Part shown: positions 57,106-64,000 of the stretch, in pieces | Numbering within the stretch: position 1 is the first letter of the stretch | How the letters are laid out: every line of letters starts with the position of its first letter | Source of the DNA: Bacillus salipaludis | GTDB taxonomy: Bacteria; Bacillota; Bacilli; Bacillales_B; DSM-18226 | Direction of reading: 5' to 3' | Assembly: GCF_004358205.1 (NCBI RefSeq) | Contig: NZ_SMYO01000001.1 | Location: 186,001 to 250,000 of the forward strand | Length of the DNA stretch: 64,000 bases | The notes under the pieces: model-generated | What the model was told of the DNA's origin: nothing | Databases searched by the model: none | Seen by the model: the letters and a program-made list of their open reading frames with translations, nothing else | Program-made: the position numbers and the translations under genes

Positions 57106-58455
57106 TTACCCCTTCTTTCTTAAAACTGAAATATAAAAGCCATCCGATCCGAAATCCTGTGGGAAGATTTGTAAATCAAAACCAGTAATCAAAGGTTGAA
57201 TGGCTTCGGGCATACGGTCTTTAAAGGTCATATCTCCCGCAAAATCGGGATGATCCTGTAAAAACGTCTCTAATGTCTTCTCATTTTCCTCTTTATCAAC
57301 AGTACAGGTACTATAGACTAGGATTCCACCTTTTTTCACTAAAGGTGAAACAGCATTTAATAATGTTTGTTGAATCTTGCTTAAATGTAGGATATCCTCT
57401 TCTTTTTTCGTATATTTCATATCAGGTTTTCTTCTGATTACACCTAGACCTGAGCATGGTGCATCCAGTAAAATCCGATCAAATGATTCTGCAGGATATT
57501 CTTCTCCAACACCCCTTGAATCCATTACTATTGTTTTAATATTACCCAAACGTAAACGCTTAGCATTGTCTTGAATTAATTTAACTTTATGTTCATGCAA
57601 ATCAATCGAATATATAACACCTGTACTTTGCATTTTTTCAGCAATGTGTGTACTTTTCCCACCTGGGGCTGCACAAGCATCTAAAATTTTCTCATTTTCT
57701 TTAGCACCTAAAGCATAAGCAGCAAGCATTGAGCTTTCATCTTGAATCGTAAGCTTACCCGTCTGAAAAGCTTTTGATGAGGCTAAGTTTCCCTTCAATG
57801 AGCGAATCGCTTCCGGAATAATCGGACTCTTTTCAATTAGGAATCCTTCCTCATCAAGTTCCTCGATACATTCTCTAACGGTGGTTTTTGTCAGATTAAC
57901 TCTTGCCGTTTGTAATGGAGCCAAGACGTTCATTTCACACATTTCTCTTGTTTTTTCATAGCCAAATTGGTCCACCCATCTAGAAACAAGCCATGCTGGA
58001 TGACTTGTCTCGATAGAAAGCCGCTCTATTGGATCATTAATCTCGTCAAGGGCTGAAAGACCTTCGCGTTGGATACTGCGAAGTACACCATTTACCAAAC
58101 CGGCGATTCCCTTGTGGCCGCGCTTCTTAGCAATTTCAACTGCTTCATGGATTGCTGCCCGATCCGGAATTTTATCAAGGTAAACCATTTGGTATAGCGT
58201 CAATCTTAAAAGATGCGGCACCCAGTTTTCTAGTTTCTTGCTATTTTTAATAAAGGGTTTTAAAAAGAAATCCAACGCCATTTTTCTTTGAAGCGTTCCA
58301 TAGGTTAATTCTGTTAATAGCCCTATATCTATAGAAGGTATTTGATTTTTCTCAATTGTACTATTTAATAATAAGTTGCTGTAAGCTTGATTTTTTTCTA
58401 TTGCTGCCAGCAAATCCATTGCAGCTTCACGCACATTTTTTCTTTTTGATGTCAT
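57106..58455 (-). CDS. rsmB: 16S rRNA (cytosine-967-C5)-methyltransferase RsmB
   Basis: NusB-like N-terminal RNA-binding domain (about 1-130) fused to a SAM-dependent methyltransferase domain with ILDACAAPGGKSTHIAEKM, DAPCSGLGVIRRKPD and the catalytic cysteine in YSTCTVDKEENE. The ATG at 58455, just after the fmt stop and preceded by GGAGAG, is chosen over an in-frame TTG at 58467; 449 residues. Coupled to fmt upstream. Confidence 0.96.
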   Translation of the reverse strand: MTSKRKNVREAAMDLLAAIEKNQAYSNLLLNSTIEKNQIPSIDIGLLTELTYGTLQRKMALDFFLKPFIKNSKKLENWVPHLLRLTLYQMVYLDKIPDRAAIHEAVEIAKKRGHKGIAGLVNGVLRSIQREGLSALDEINDPIERLSIETSHPAWLVSRWVDQFGYEKTREMCEMNVLAPLQTARVNLTKTTVRECIEELDEEGFLIEKSPIIPEAIRSLKGNLASSKAFQTGKLTIQDESSMLAAYALGAKENEKILDACAAPGGKSTHIAEKMQSTGVIYSIDLHEHKVKLIQDNAKRLRLGNIKTIVMDSRGVGEEYPAESFDRILLDAPCSGLGVIRRKPDMKYTKKEEDILHLSKIQQTLLNAVSPLVKKGGILVYSTCTVDKEENEKTLETFLQDHPDFAGDMTFKDRMPEAIQPLITGFDLQIFPQDFGSDGFYISVLRKKG

Positions 58456-58456
58456 A

Positions 58457-59401
58457 TTACTCTCCAAGTCTCACGCCAGTGGAAATTTTTGAACCTGCTC
58501 CTCGTAAAAAATCTTTACCCGTCATTTTTGTTTTACCGGAAGGCTGAAGTTCAGTTATTTTAATCGCGGTTTTATTTCCGGTACTAACCACTAAACCATC
58601 CGGTTCGATTCCGACGATTAAACCAGGTATCTCACTTTTCGTACCAGATACCTTTTCAGCCTCCCAAATCTTAAGAACTTGGCCATTCATCAATGTAAAA
58701 GCAACCGGCCAAGGATTTAAACCGCGAATATGATTATAGATTTCTTCCCCTGTTTTGCCCCAATCAATTTTTTCCTGCTCACGTTTTATGTTGGAGGCAA
58801 AGCTCGCTGCAGCATCCTCTTGCGGAATCGGAGTAAGATTGTCTGCTAACAACTTTGGAATTGTTTCTGATAGGAGGTCCGCACCTGCTTTACTTAATTT
58901 GTCGTGGAGTGTACCCACATTGTCTTCATCCGTTATTGGGACTTCGACTTGCGTTAAGATATCTCCGGCATCAAGTTTTTCCACCATATACATTATCGTA
59001 ATTCCCGTTTTCTTTTTTCCTTGAATAATCGCATAGTGAATGGGAGCACCACCGCGAAGTTCCGGAAGCAGGGAAGCATGAACATTAATGCACCCTAGTG
59101 ATGGAGCTTCTAAAAGTGCTTTTGGTAAAATTTGTCCAAATGCTGCAGTAACAATTAAGTCCGGCTCAAGTGCCAGAATTTTTTCAAGTTCTTCTTTTTC
59201 TCGGATTCTTTCAGGCTGATACACTGGAATTTTATGCTTTAATGCCTCTACTTTCACAGGCGGAGGAGTTAACACTTTTTTTCTGCCAACAGGGCGGTCC
59301 GGCTGAGTCACCACCCCAATAACTTCATAGCCATCATCGATGATTCGGCGCAATACTGGTACGGAAAAATCAGGCGTACCCATAAAAACAATTTTGGTCA
59401 T
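58457..59401 (-). CDS. fmt: Methionyl-tRNA formyltransferase
   Basis: Formylates initiator Met-tRNA using 10-formyl-THF. 314 residues: [15 protein letters not shown], the active-site region [33 protein letters not shown] with catalytic Asn and His, DAGDILTQ, and a C-terminal tRNA-binding domain ending [16 protein letters not shown]. The ATG overlaps the def stop (ATGA), coupling formylase and deformylase. Confidence 0.97.
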   Translation of the reverse strand: MTKIVFMGTPDFSVPVLRRIIDDGYEVIGVVTQPDRPVGRKKVLTPPPVKVEALKHKIPVYQPERIREKEELEKILALEPDLIVTAAFGQILPKALLEAPSLGCINVHASLLPELRGGAPIHYAIIQGKKKTGITIMYMVEKLDAGDILTQVEVPITDEDNVGTLHDKLSKAGADLLSETIPKLLADNLTPIPQEDAAASFASNIKREQEKIDWGKTGEEIYNHIRGLNPWPVAFTLMNGQVLKIWEAEKVSGTKSEIPGLIVGIEPDGLVVSTGNKTAIKITELQPSGKTKMTGKDFLRGAGSKISTGVRLGE

Positions 59402-59883
59402 TCCGGTTCTACTCCTTTTAACTCTTCTTCCTCAAGATATCTGATGACCTTTGAAGTGAACAAAACTCCATCAAGATGATCCATTTCATGCTGAATCGCC
59501 CGGGCAAGGAATCCTTCTGCTTCAAACGTATACTTTTTCCCTTTTCTATTTAAGGCTTCTATCTTTACATAATTAGCTCTTGTGACATCTCCAAAAAGGC
59601 CTGGAAAACTTAAACAGCCTTCAGGTCCTGTTTGTTCCCCGTTGGCCTCTATGAGCCTTGGATTAATCATTTCAATCGTTCCATGTTCATCATCAATATC
59701 AACAATGGCTATTCTCACGTCAAGACCTATTTGCGGGGCTGCCAGCCCAACTCCATCATATTGAATCATTGTATCATACATATCATCCAGTAATTTTCCA
59801 AGCTTCCGGTCAAACTTTATGACAGGTTTACAAGGCTGCTCTAAAATTTCTGCAGGGTAATTTACAATTTTACGTATTGTCAA
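59398..59883 (-). CDS. def: Peptide deformylase
   Basis: Fe/Zn hydrolase that removes N-formyl groups from nascent chains. 161 residues with all three motifs: [18 protein letters not shown] and QHEMDHLDG (metal ligands Cys, His, His). Short type as in the B. subtilis def next to fmt. TTG start at 59883 with GGGAGGA upstream. Confidence 0.96.
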   Translation of the reverse strand: MTIRKIVNYPAEILEQPCKPVIKFDRKLGKLLDDMYDTMIQYDGVGLAAPQIGLDVRIAIVDIDDEHGTIEMINPRLIEANGEQTGPEGCLSFPGLFGDVTRANYVKIEALNRKGKKYTFEAEGFLARAIQHEMDHLDGVLFTSKVIRYLEEEELKGVEPE

Positions 59884-59997
59884 ATCTGTTCCTCCCTATA
59901 TTTGGTTGTATATAGGATAAAAAATAAGAATATTATTACTACTTATTTTCACCAAAAGTTTCTATTCATAATCGAAAACGTCATATAATCAAGCAGC

Positions 59998-62409
59998 CTA
60001 CATCAAAATAAACGGATTTAAATCAATCGAGACTTGTAATCCATGGGCCATATCTTTTTGATATTGATCAAGAATTGTTTTAAGCGTTCTAGAAAGGTCT
60101 TTCTCCCGCTTGTATTTTATCAAACATTGATAGCGATATCTATTATTAATACGGGGAATAGGCGAGGCAGTCGGTCCTAAAACAACCGTTTCATTCGATA
60201 CCCGTGAGCGGACATAACCTGCAATTTTCTCCGTTACTGAAACGACTGTCATCAACTGCTCATGACTGACGGTAATAAGGGTTAAATAGTAAAATGGCGG
60301 GTAATGATGAACTTTTCGAACCATCATTTCTCTATTGTAAAAAAGATCATAATCCTGAGTACCCGCAAGTTCAACACTATAATGCTCTGGGGTATAGGTT
60401 TGAATAATTACCTCTCCAGGCAATTTGTGCCTACCTGCCCTCCCGCTAACCTGTGTTAGTAACTGAAAGGTTTTCTCAGAGGAGCGGAAATCGGGAAGAT
60501 GAAGCATCGTATCAGCTGAAAGGACGCCAACAAGCGTAATGTTGGGAAAATCAAGTCCCTTTGCTATCATTTGCGTCCCTAAAAGAATATCGGCTTTTCC
60601 ATCCTGAAACTCTTGTAAAAGTTTTTCATGTGCCCCTTTTCGGCCGGTCGTATCTACGTCCATACGAATAATTCTTGCCTCAGGCAGAATTTTTCCGAGT
60701 TCTGCCTCCACTTTCTGAGTACCAGTCCCAAAATACCGGATATGTTCACTTAAGCATTCCGGACATTGCTTCGGTACATAGCTTTCATATCCACAATAGT
60801 GGCATTTCATTTGTTCACTTGCACGATGGTAGGTTAAGGATATATCGCAATTCGGACAATTAATTACATAACCACAATCCCGACACATCACAAACGATGA
60901 ATGTCCTCGTTTATTTAAAAATAAAACTGATTGTTGCTTTTTTTCTATACGATCCTTCAACTTATCGAATAAGCTTCGTGAAAACATAGAACGATTTCCT
61001 TCCCGCAATTCCTCGCGCATATCAATGATTTCCACTGATGGAAGGGCTTGATTATTCATCCTGCTTGGAAGTGACAAGAGCTTATACACCCTTTTCTGAG
61101 CACGGGCAAATGATTCCAAAGAGGGGGTAGCACTTCCGAGTACGACCGGACAATTATAGGTTTCCGCACGTTTAATGGCAACATCACGCGCATGATAACG
61201 CGGCATGTCCTCCTGCTTATAACTTGTTTCATGTTCCTCATCGATAATGATAATTCCCAGGTTTTCAAAAGGAGCAAAGATGGCTGATCGTGCTCCGACC
61301 ACTACACTCACTTCACGGCGTAAAATTTTCCGCCATTCATCGTATTTTTCTCCGGCTGACAATCCGCTGTGCATAACCGCGACAAGATTTCCAAACCTTC
61401 CTTTGAAGCGATTCACCATTTGCGGAGTGAGCGCTATTTCAGGCACAAGGACAATCGCTTCTTTTCCCTTTTCAAGGCAATCCTGAATCGATTGCAGATA
61501 GATTTCGGTTTTACCACTACCGGTAACACCATAAAGTAAAAAAACCTCATGCTGATCTTCATTGATAGAATTTAAAATCGGCCCAATAGCTTTCTGCTGG
61601 TGCTCAGTTAACGGTAAGCTGAAAGTCCGTTCAAATGTTCGATGCTCAAATGGGTCTCGATAAACTTCTGCATCCCTTTCAAAAAGAATTTTCTTTTCAA
61701 TTAATGCATTGACTGTGCTCTTAGTGGTATGTAAGTCATCCAATAATTGTTTTAGTTCAATTTCACGATAGTTTTCAATAAAATACCTGAGTACTTCTTT
61801 TTGCTTTGCGGCCCTTGCCGGTATTTGTGCCATTTCAGCTGTTAATTCAGGTAGAGGAAGCAATGGTCGGATCATTTTAATTTGTTTTTTTTTGAGTTTA
61901 CCCTTTACCTCATAGATCACCTCAAGATGGCCTTTCGCCGCTTCCCGCTGAAGCTTAGGTACAATCCCGGACTTTAATGCCTCGTCCCAATGAATAGTTC
62001 CGTCTTGATGAAAGAATAGCGGAAGAGGCTCCGGTAAATCATTAAGCTTGGTCCTGCTGGCAAGTTTTACTTTTTTCTGATATTTTGCTTTTAAAGCTGC
62101 GGGCAGCATCGCTTGATACGCAAAAATCTTAAAACAAAGAGTGTGTTCCGTCAGCCAGTTTCCAAGCTCCAGTAATTCTTTATTTAAAACCGGTTCAAGG
62201 TCCATCGGCTCACATATTTCTCTCAACTGTTTAAATTCTGATTGGTTTTTCAGCTCCGTTACAAACCCTTGTATCTTTCTGGGACCAAATGGAACAATTA
62301 CCCTCATTCCCGGTTGTATAGTATCCTTCCATTGGTCCGGAATTAAATAATCAAAAGGCTTATCAGTTTGTTTTGTCGGGACATCGACAATAACACTAGC
62401 AATTTTCAT
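59998..62409 (-). CDS. priA: Primosomal protein N' (replication restart helicase PriA)
   Basis: Restarts stalled replication forks. 803 residues: N-terminal 3'-DNA-end binding domain (1-110), helicase Walker A GVTGSGKTEIYLQ near 293 and DEEH near 385, eight zinc-ligand cysteines (CRDCGYVINCPNCD ... CHYCGY ... CPEC, about 505-545), GTQMIAKGLDFPNITLVGVLSAD and a QVSGRAGR motif. Overlaps the coaBC end by 14 nt, so the two are tightly coupled. Confidence 0.97.
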   Translation of the reverse strand: MKIASVIVDVPTKQTDKPFDYLIPDQWKDTIQPGMRVIVPFGPRKIQGFVTELKNQSEFKQLREICEPMDLEPVLNKELLELGNWLTEHTLCFKIFAYQAMLPAALKAKYQKKVKLASRTKLNDLPEPLPLFFHQDGTIHWDEALKSGIVPKLQREAAKGHLEVIYEVKGKLKKKQIKMIRPLLPLPELTAEMAQIPARAAKQKEVLRYFIENYREIELKQLLDDLHTTKSTVNALIEKKILFERDAEVYRDPFEHRTFERTFSLPLTEHQQKAIGPILNSINEDQHEVFLLYGVTGSGKTEIYLQSIQDCLEKGKEAIVLVPEIALTPQMVNRFKGRFGNLVAVMHSGLSAGEKYDEWRKILRREVSVVVGARSAIFAPFENLGIIIIDEEHETSYKQEDMPRYHARDVAIKRAETYNCPVVLGSATPSLESFARAQKRVYKLLSLPSRMNNQALPSVEIIDMREELREGNRSMFSRSLFDKLKDRIEKKQQSVLFLNKRGHSSFVMCRDCGYVINCPNCDISLTYHRASEQMKCHYCGYESYVPKQCPECLSEHIRYFGTGTQKVEAELGKILPEARIIRMDVDTTGRKGAHEKLLQEFQDGKADILLGTQMIAKGLDFPNITLVGVLSADTMLHLPDFRSSEKTFQLLTQVSGRAGRHKLPGEVIIQTYTPEHYSVELAGTQDYDLFYNREMMVRKVHHYPPFYYLTLITVSHEQLMTVVSVTEKIAGYVRSRVSNETVVLGPTASPIPRINNRYRYQCLIKYKREKDLSRTLKTILDQYQKDMAHGLQVSIDLNPFILM

Positions 62410-63616
62410 TTTCAGCCAAGTCCTTTAGTATCGAGGAAATTTCTTCAATAATTTTTTCAGCAACGGCTTGTTTAGACATGATTGGCAATTCCTTAACCGT
62501 TCCGTCCCGTTTAAACAGCGTGACAATATTCGTTTCTGTTCCAAACCCCGCGCCCTCTGCCTTAACATTATTGGCAACAATTAAATCTGCATTTTTGCTA
62601 TATAATTTTTTGCGGGCATATTCCTCTACATTATTGGTTTCAGCAGCAAAGCCAATCAGTACCTGCTTATTTTTCCTTTTTCCAAGCTCAGCTAAAATGT
62701 CCTTGGTCCTTTCAAGTTCAATTACCGCGTCCCCCGGTTGTTTTTTAACCTTTTGTTCATGGATCATTTTTGGGCGGTAATCGGCAACTGCAGCCGTTTT
62801 AACCACAACATCGGCATCGTCAAAAAACCGGAGTGCTGCCTTGTACATTTCCTCCGCGCTTTCTACTTTTACTACCTTTATTCCAGCAGGATCTGGCAAG
62901 AAAACCGGTCCGGAAATCAGAACCACCTTTGCTCCATTTTTTCTAGCCTGTTCTGCAAGAGCATAACCCATTTTTCCTGTCGAGTGATTCGAAATAAACC
63001 GGACCGGATCAATTTTTTCCCTTGTCGGCCCTGCAGTAATGACTACGTTTTTCCCCTTAAGTAAGGGAGCGTCTTTTTGAAAATACAACTGTAGCAACTC
63101 TACTATTTTTTCAGGCTCTTCTAAGCGTCCTTTTCCAATATAACCGCAGGCAAGATAGCCTTCACTTGGTTCAATAAACTGATACCCATACTCCGCTAAA
63201 ATAGCGAGATTTTTTTTCACAGCCGGATGGTCATACATATGTACGTTCATGGCCGGTGCAATCCATACAGGTGCTTGCGTTGCTAATAATGTAGTTGTCA
63301 GCATATTGTCCGCAAGTCCATTTGCAAGCTTTGCGATTGTATTGGCGGTTGCAGGTGCAACGAGAATCAGGTCCGCCCAATCTGCAAGATTGATATGGGC
63401 TATAACACTTGGGTCTTTTTCATCAAAAGTATCTATATAGACTTCATTCCGTGATAATGCCTGAAAGGTTAATGGGGTTACAAATTTTGCAGCAGACTCA
63501 CTCAAAATCACTTTCACCTGTGCGCCTGCCTGTACTAATTTGCTTGTTAAGGCAGCAGCTTTATATACAGCTATTCCCCCTGAAACACATAATACGATTT
63601 TTTTATCCTGTAACAT
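62396..63616 (-). CDS. coaBC: Bifunctional CoaBC (PPC synthetase / decarboxylase)
   Basis: Makes 4'-phosphopantetheine for CoA. 406 residues: N-terminal flavoprotein decarboxylase CoaC (about 1-185) with GGIAVYKAAAL, catalytic His in VIAHINLADWAD, APAMN and the substrate Cys in EGYLACGYIGKGRL; C-terminal CTP-dependent synthetase CoaB (about 188-400) with ITAGPTREKIDPVRFISNHSTGKMGYALA and KTAAVADYRP. GGGGG precedes the ATG. Probably with rpoZ and gmk upstream. Confidence 0.97.
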   Translation of the reverse strand: MLQDKKIVLCVSGGIAVYKAAALTSKLVQAGAQVKVILSESAAKFVTPLTFQALSRNEVYIDTFDEKDPSVIAHINLADWADLILVAPATANTIAKLANGLADNMLTTTLLATQAPVWIAPAMNVHMYDHPAVKKNLAILAEYGYQFIEPSEGYLACGYIGKGRLEEPEKIVELLQLYFQKDAPLLKGKNVVITAGPTREKIDPVRFISNHSTGKMGYALAEQARKNGAKVVLISGPVFLPDPAGIKVVKVESAEEMYKAALRFFDDADVVVKTAAVADYRPKMIHEQKVKKQPGDAVIELERTKDILAELGKRKNKQVLIGFAAETNNVEEYARKKLYSKNADLIVANNVKAEGAGFGTETNIVTLFKRDGTVKELPIMSKQAVAEKIIEEISSILKDLAENENC

Positions 63617-63755
63617 AAAGAACCCCCGCTTCTATTCCACACTTTGTCATTTCTTTTATTATGCTAGAAAACCGTTAATTTTTCATCTATTTCCTCTTTT
63701 TTTCAACAAAATGCGACATTGTTTTAAAAATAACTTGACCTTTAACACTCCCAAA

Positions 63756-63797
63756 ATAAAAAAGCCTGACACATAAGGAGTCCCTTTGCCGTCAGAC
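63756..63797 (-). terminator. Terminator after rpoZ
   Basis: Minus-strand stem GTCTGAC / GTCAGGC with a 20-nt loop followed by TTTTTTATTTT, between rpoZ and coaBC. Confidence 0.7.
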
Positions 63798-63833
63798 CTT
63801 CTTTTTATGATTTCCTTAAGGAATAAATCTAAA

Positions 63834-64000
63834 TTATTCCGCTGAAGTTTCAGCTTTTTTGGAAATGCGGTAAGTAAGTTCACCACTATATATTTCCTCA
63901 AGCGCTTTTCCCACAAACTTATAGGAAACATATTTAGGTAATTTTTCATTTCTTGCTTGCTGCATAACTCGGGCACGTTTTGCCGCCACAGAAACAAGCG
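63834..64000 (-). CDS. rpoZ: RNA polymerase omega subunit, 5' part missing
   Basis: The last 54 codons are inside the window; the start is beyond the right edge. The reading [20 protein letters not shown] then [20 protein letters not shown] matches the omega core (VTVAAKRAR and [10 protein letters not shown] type motifs), ending KAETSAE. Omega aids core assembly. A different-frame open stretch over the same region is a shadow. Position upstream of coaBC-priA is the Bacillus norm. Confidence 0.93.
   Translation of the reverse strand, partial: LVSVAAKRARVMQQARNEKLPKYVSYKFVGKALEEIYSGELTYRISKKAETSAE

Noticed and set aside
63683..63997. 104-codon minus-strand reading frame at the right edge
   Set aside because: It is out of frame with the recognisable rpoZ product that ends at 63834 and runs through the terminator.

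Overview
The window is a core-chromosome segment of an endospore-forming Bacillaceae bacterium. The evidence is the classical Bacillus 'spoIIIE-side' gene order read backwards (rpoZ-coaBC-priA-def-fmt-rsmB-rlmN-prpC-prkC-rsgA-rpe-thiN ... recG-fapR-plsX-fabD-fabG-acpP-rnc-smc-ftsY-ylxM-ffh ... codY-rpsB-tsf-pyrH-frr ... polC-rimP-nusA-ylxR-ylxQ-infB), the gram-positive PolC, CodY and FapR, and a spoVM gene of 27 codons. All genes except rpmB lie on the minus strand, so transcription runs from high to low coordinates. Both ends are cut inside genes: infB at the left edge and rpoZ at the right edge. Without a database I cannot name the species. The order (lepB-type signal peptidase between rplS and rbgA, codY directly followed by rpsB) is closer to the Bacillus cereus type of arrangement than to B. 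subtilis.

Layout by region, in transcription order. 64000-50880: rpoZ, coaBC, priA, def, fmt, rsmB, rlmN, prpC, prkC, rsgA, rpe, thiN, spoVM (CoA synthesis, replication restart, formyl-Met handling, rRNA methylation, PASTA kinase/phosphatase pair, ribosome assembly, thiamine activation, spore coat). 50700-44330: divergent rpmB, then yloU-fakA, sdaAB-sdaAA-recG. 44110-34970: FapR-controlled fatty-acid operon (fapR-plsX-fabD-fabG-acpP), then rnc-smc-ftsY. 34660-27230: ylxM-ffh, rpsP-khpA-ylqD-rimM-trmD, rplS, sipS, rbgA, rnhB (signal recognition particle, ribosomal proteins and their maturation factors). 27050-16700: sucCD, dprA, topA, trmFO, hslV-hslU-codY. 16640-1: rpsB, tsf, pyrH-frr, uppS-cdsA-dxr-rseP, polC, rimP-nusA-ylxR-ylxQ-infB.

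The genes are almost entirely housekeeping. The non-routine content is in the intergenic gaps. Two interspersed repeat families occupy many of them. Family A is a MITE-like element with terminal inverted repeats. Two copies have perfect 8-bp target duplications, one is a collapsed 74-bp derivative, and one is an older variant. Family B is a palindromic element with AGAAAAGCGGAAGCGC / GCGCTGGAGCTAGAC ends that sits at or next to stop codons. One copy of each family carries the same 34-nt internal module. Synteny losses relative to B. subtilis are also visible: no flagellar/chemotaxis cluster between codY and rpsB, no xerC (codV) between trmFO and hslV, no proS between rseP and polC (the gap holds two family A copies), and no ylqG/ylqH between rnhB and sucC. 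I found no CRISPR array, prophage, tRNA or rRNA gene, and no complete IS with a transposase.
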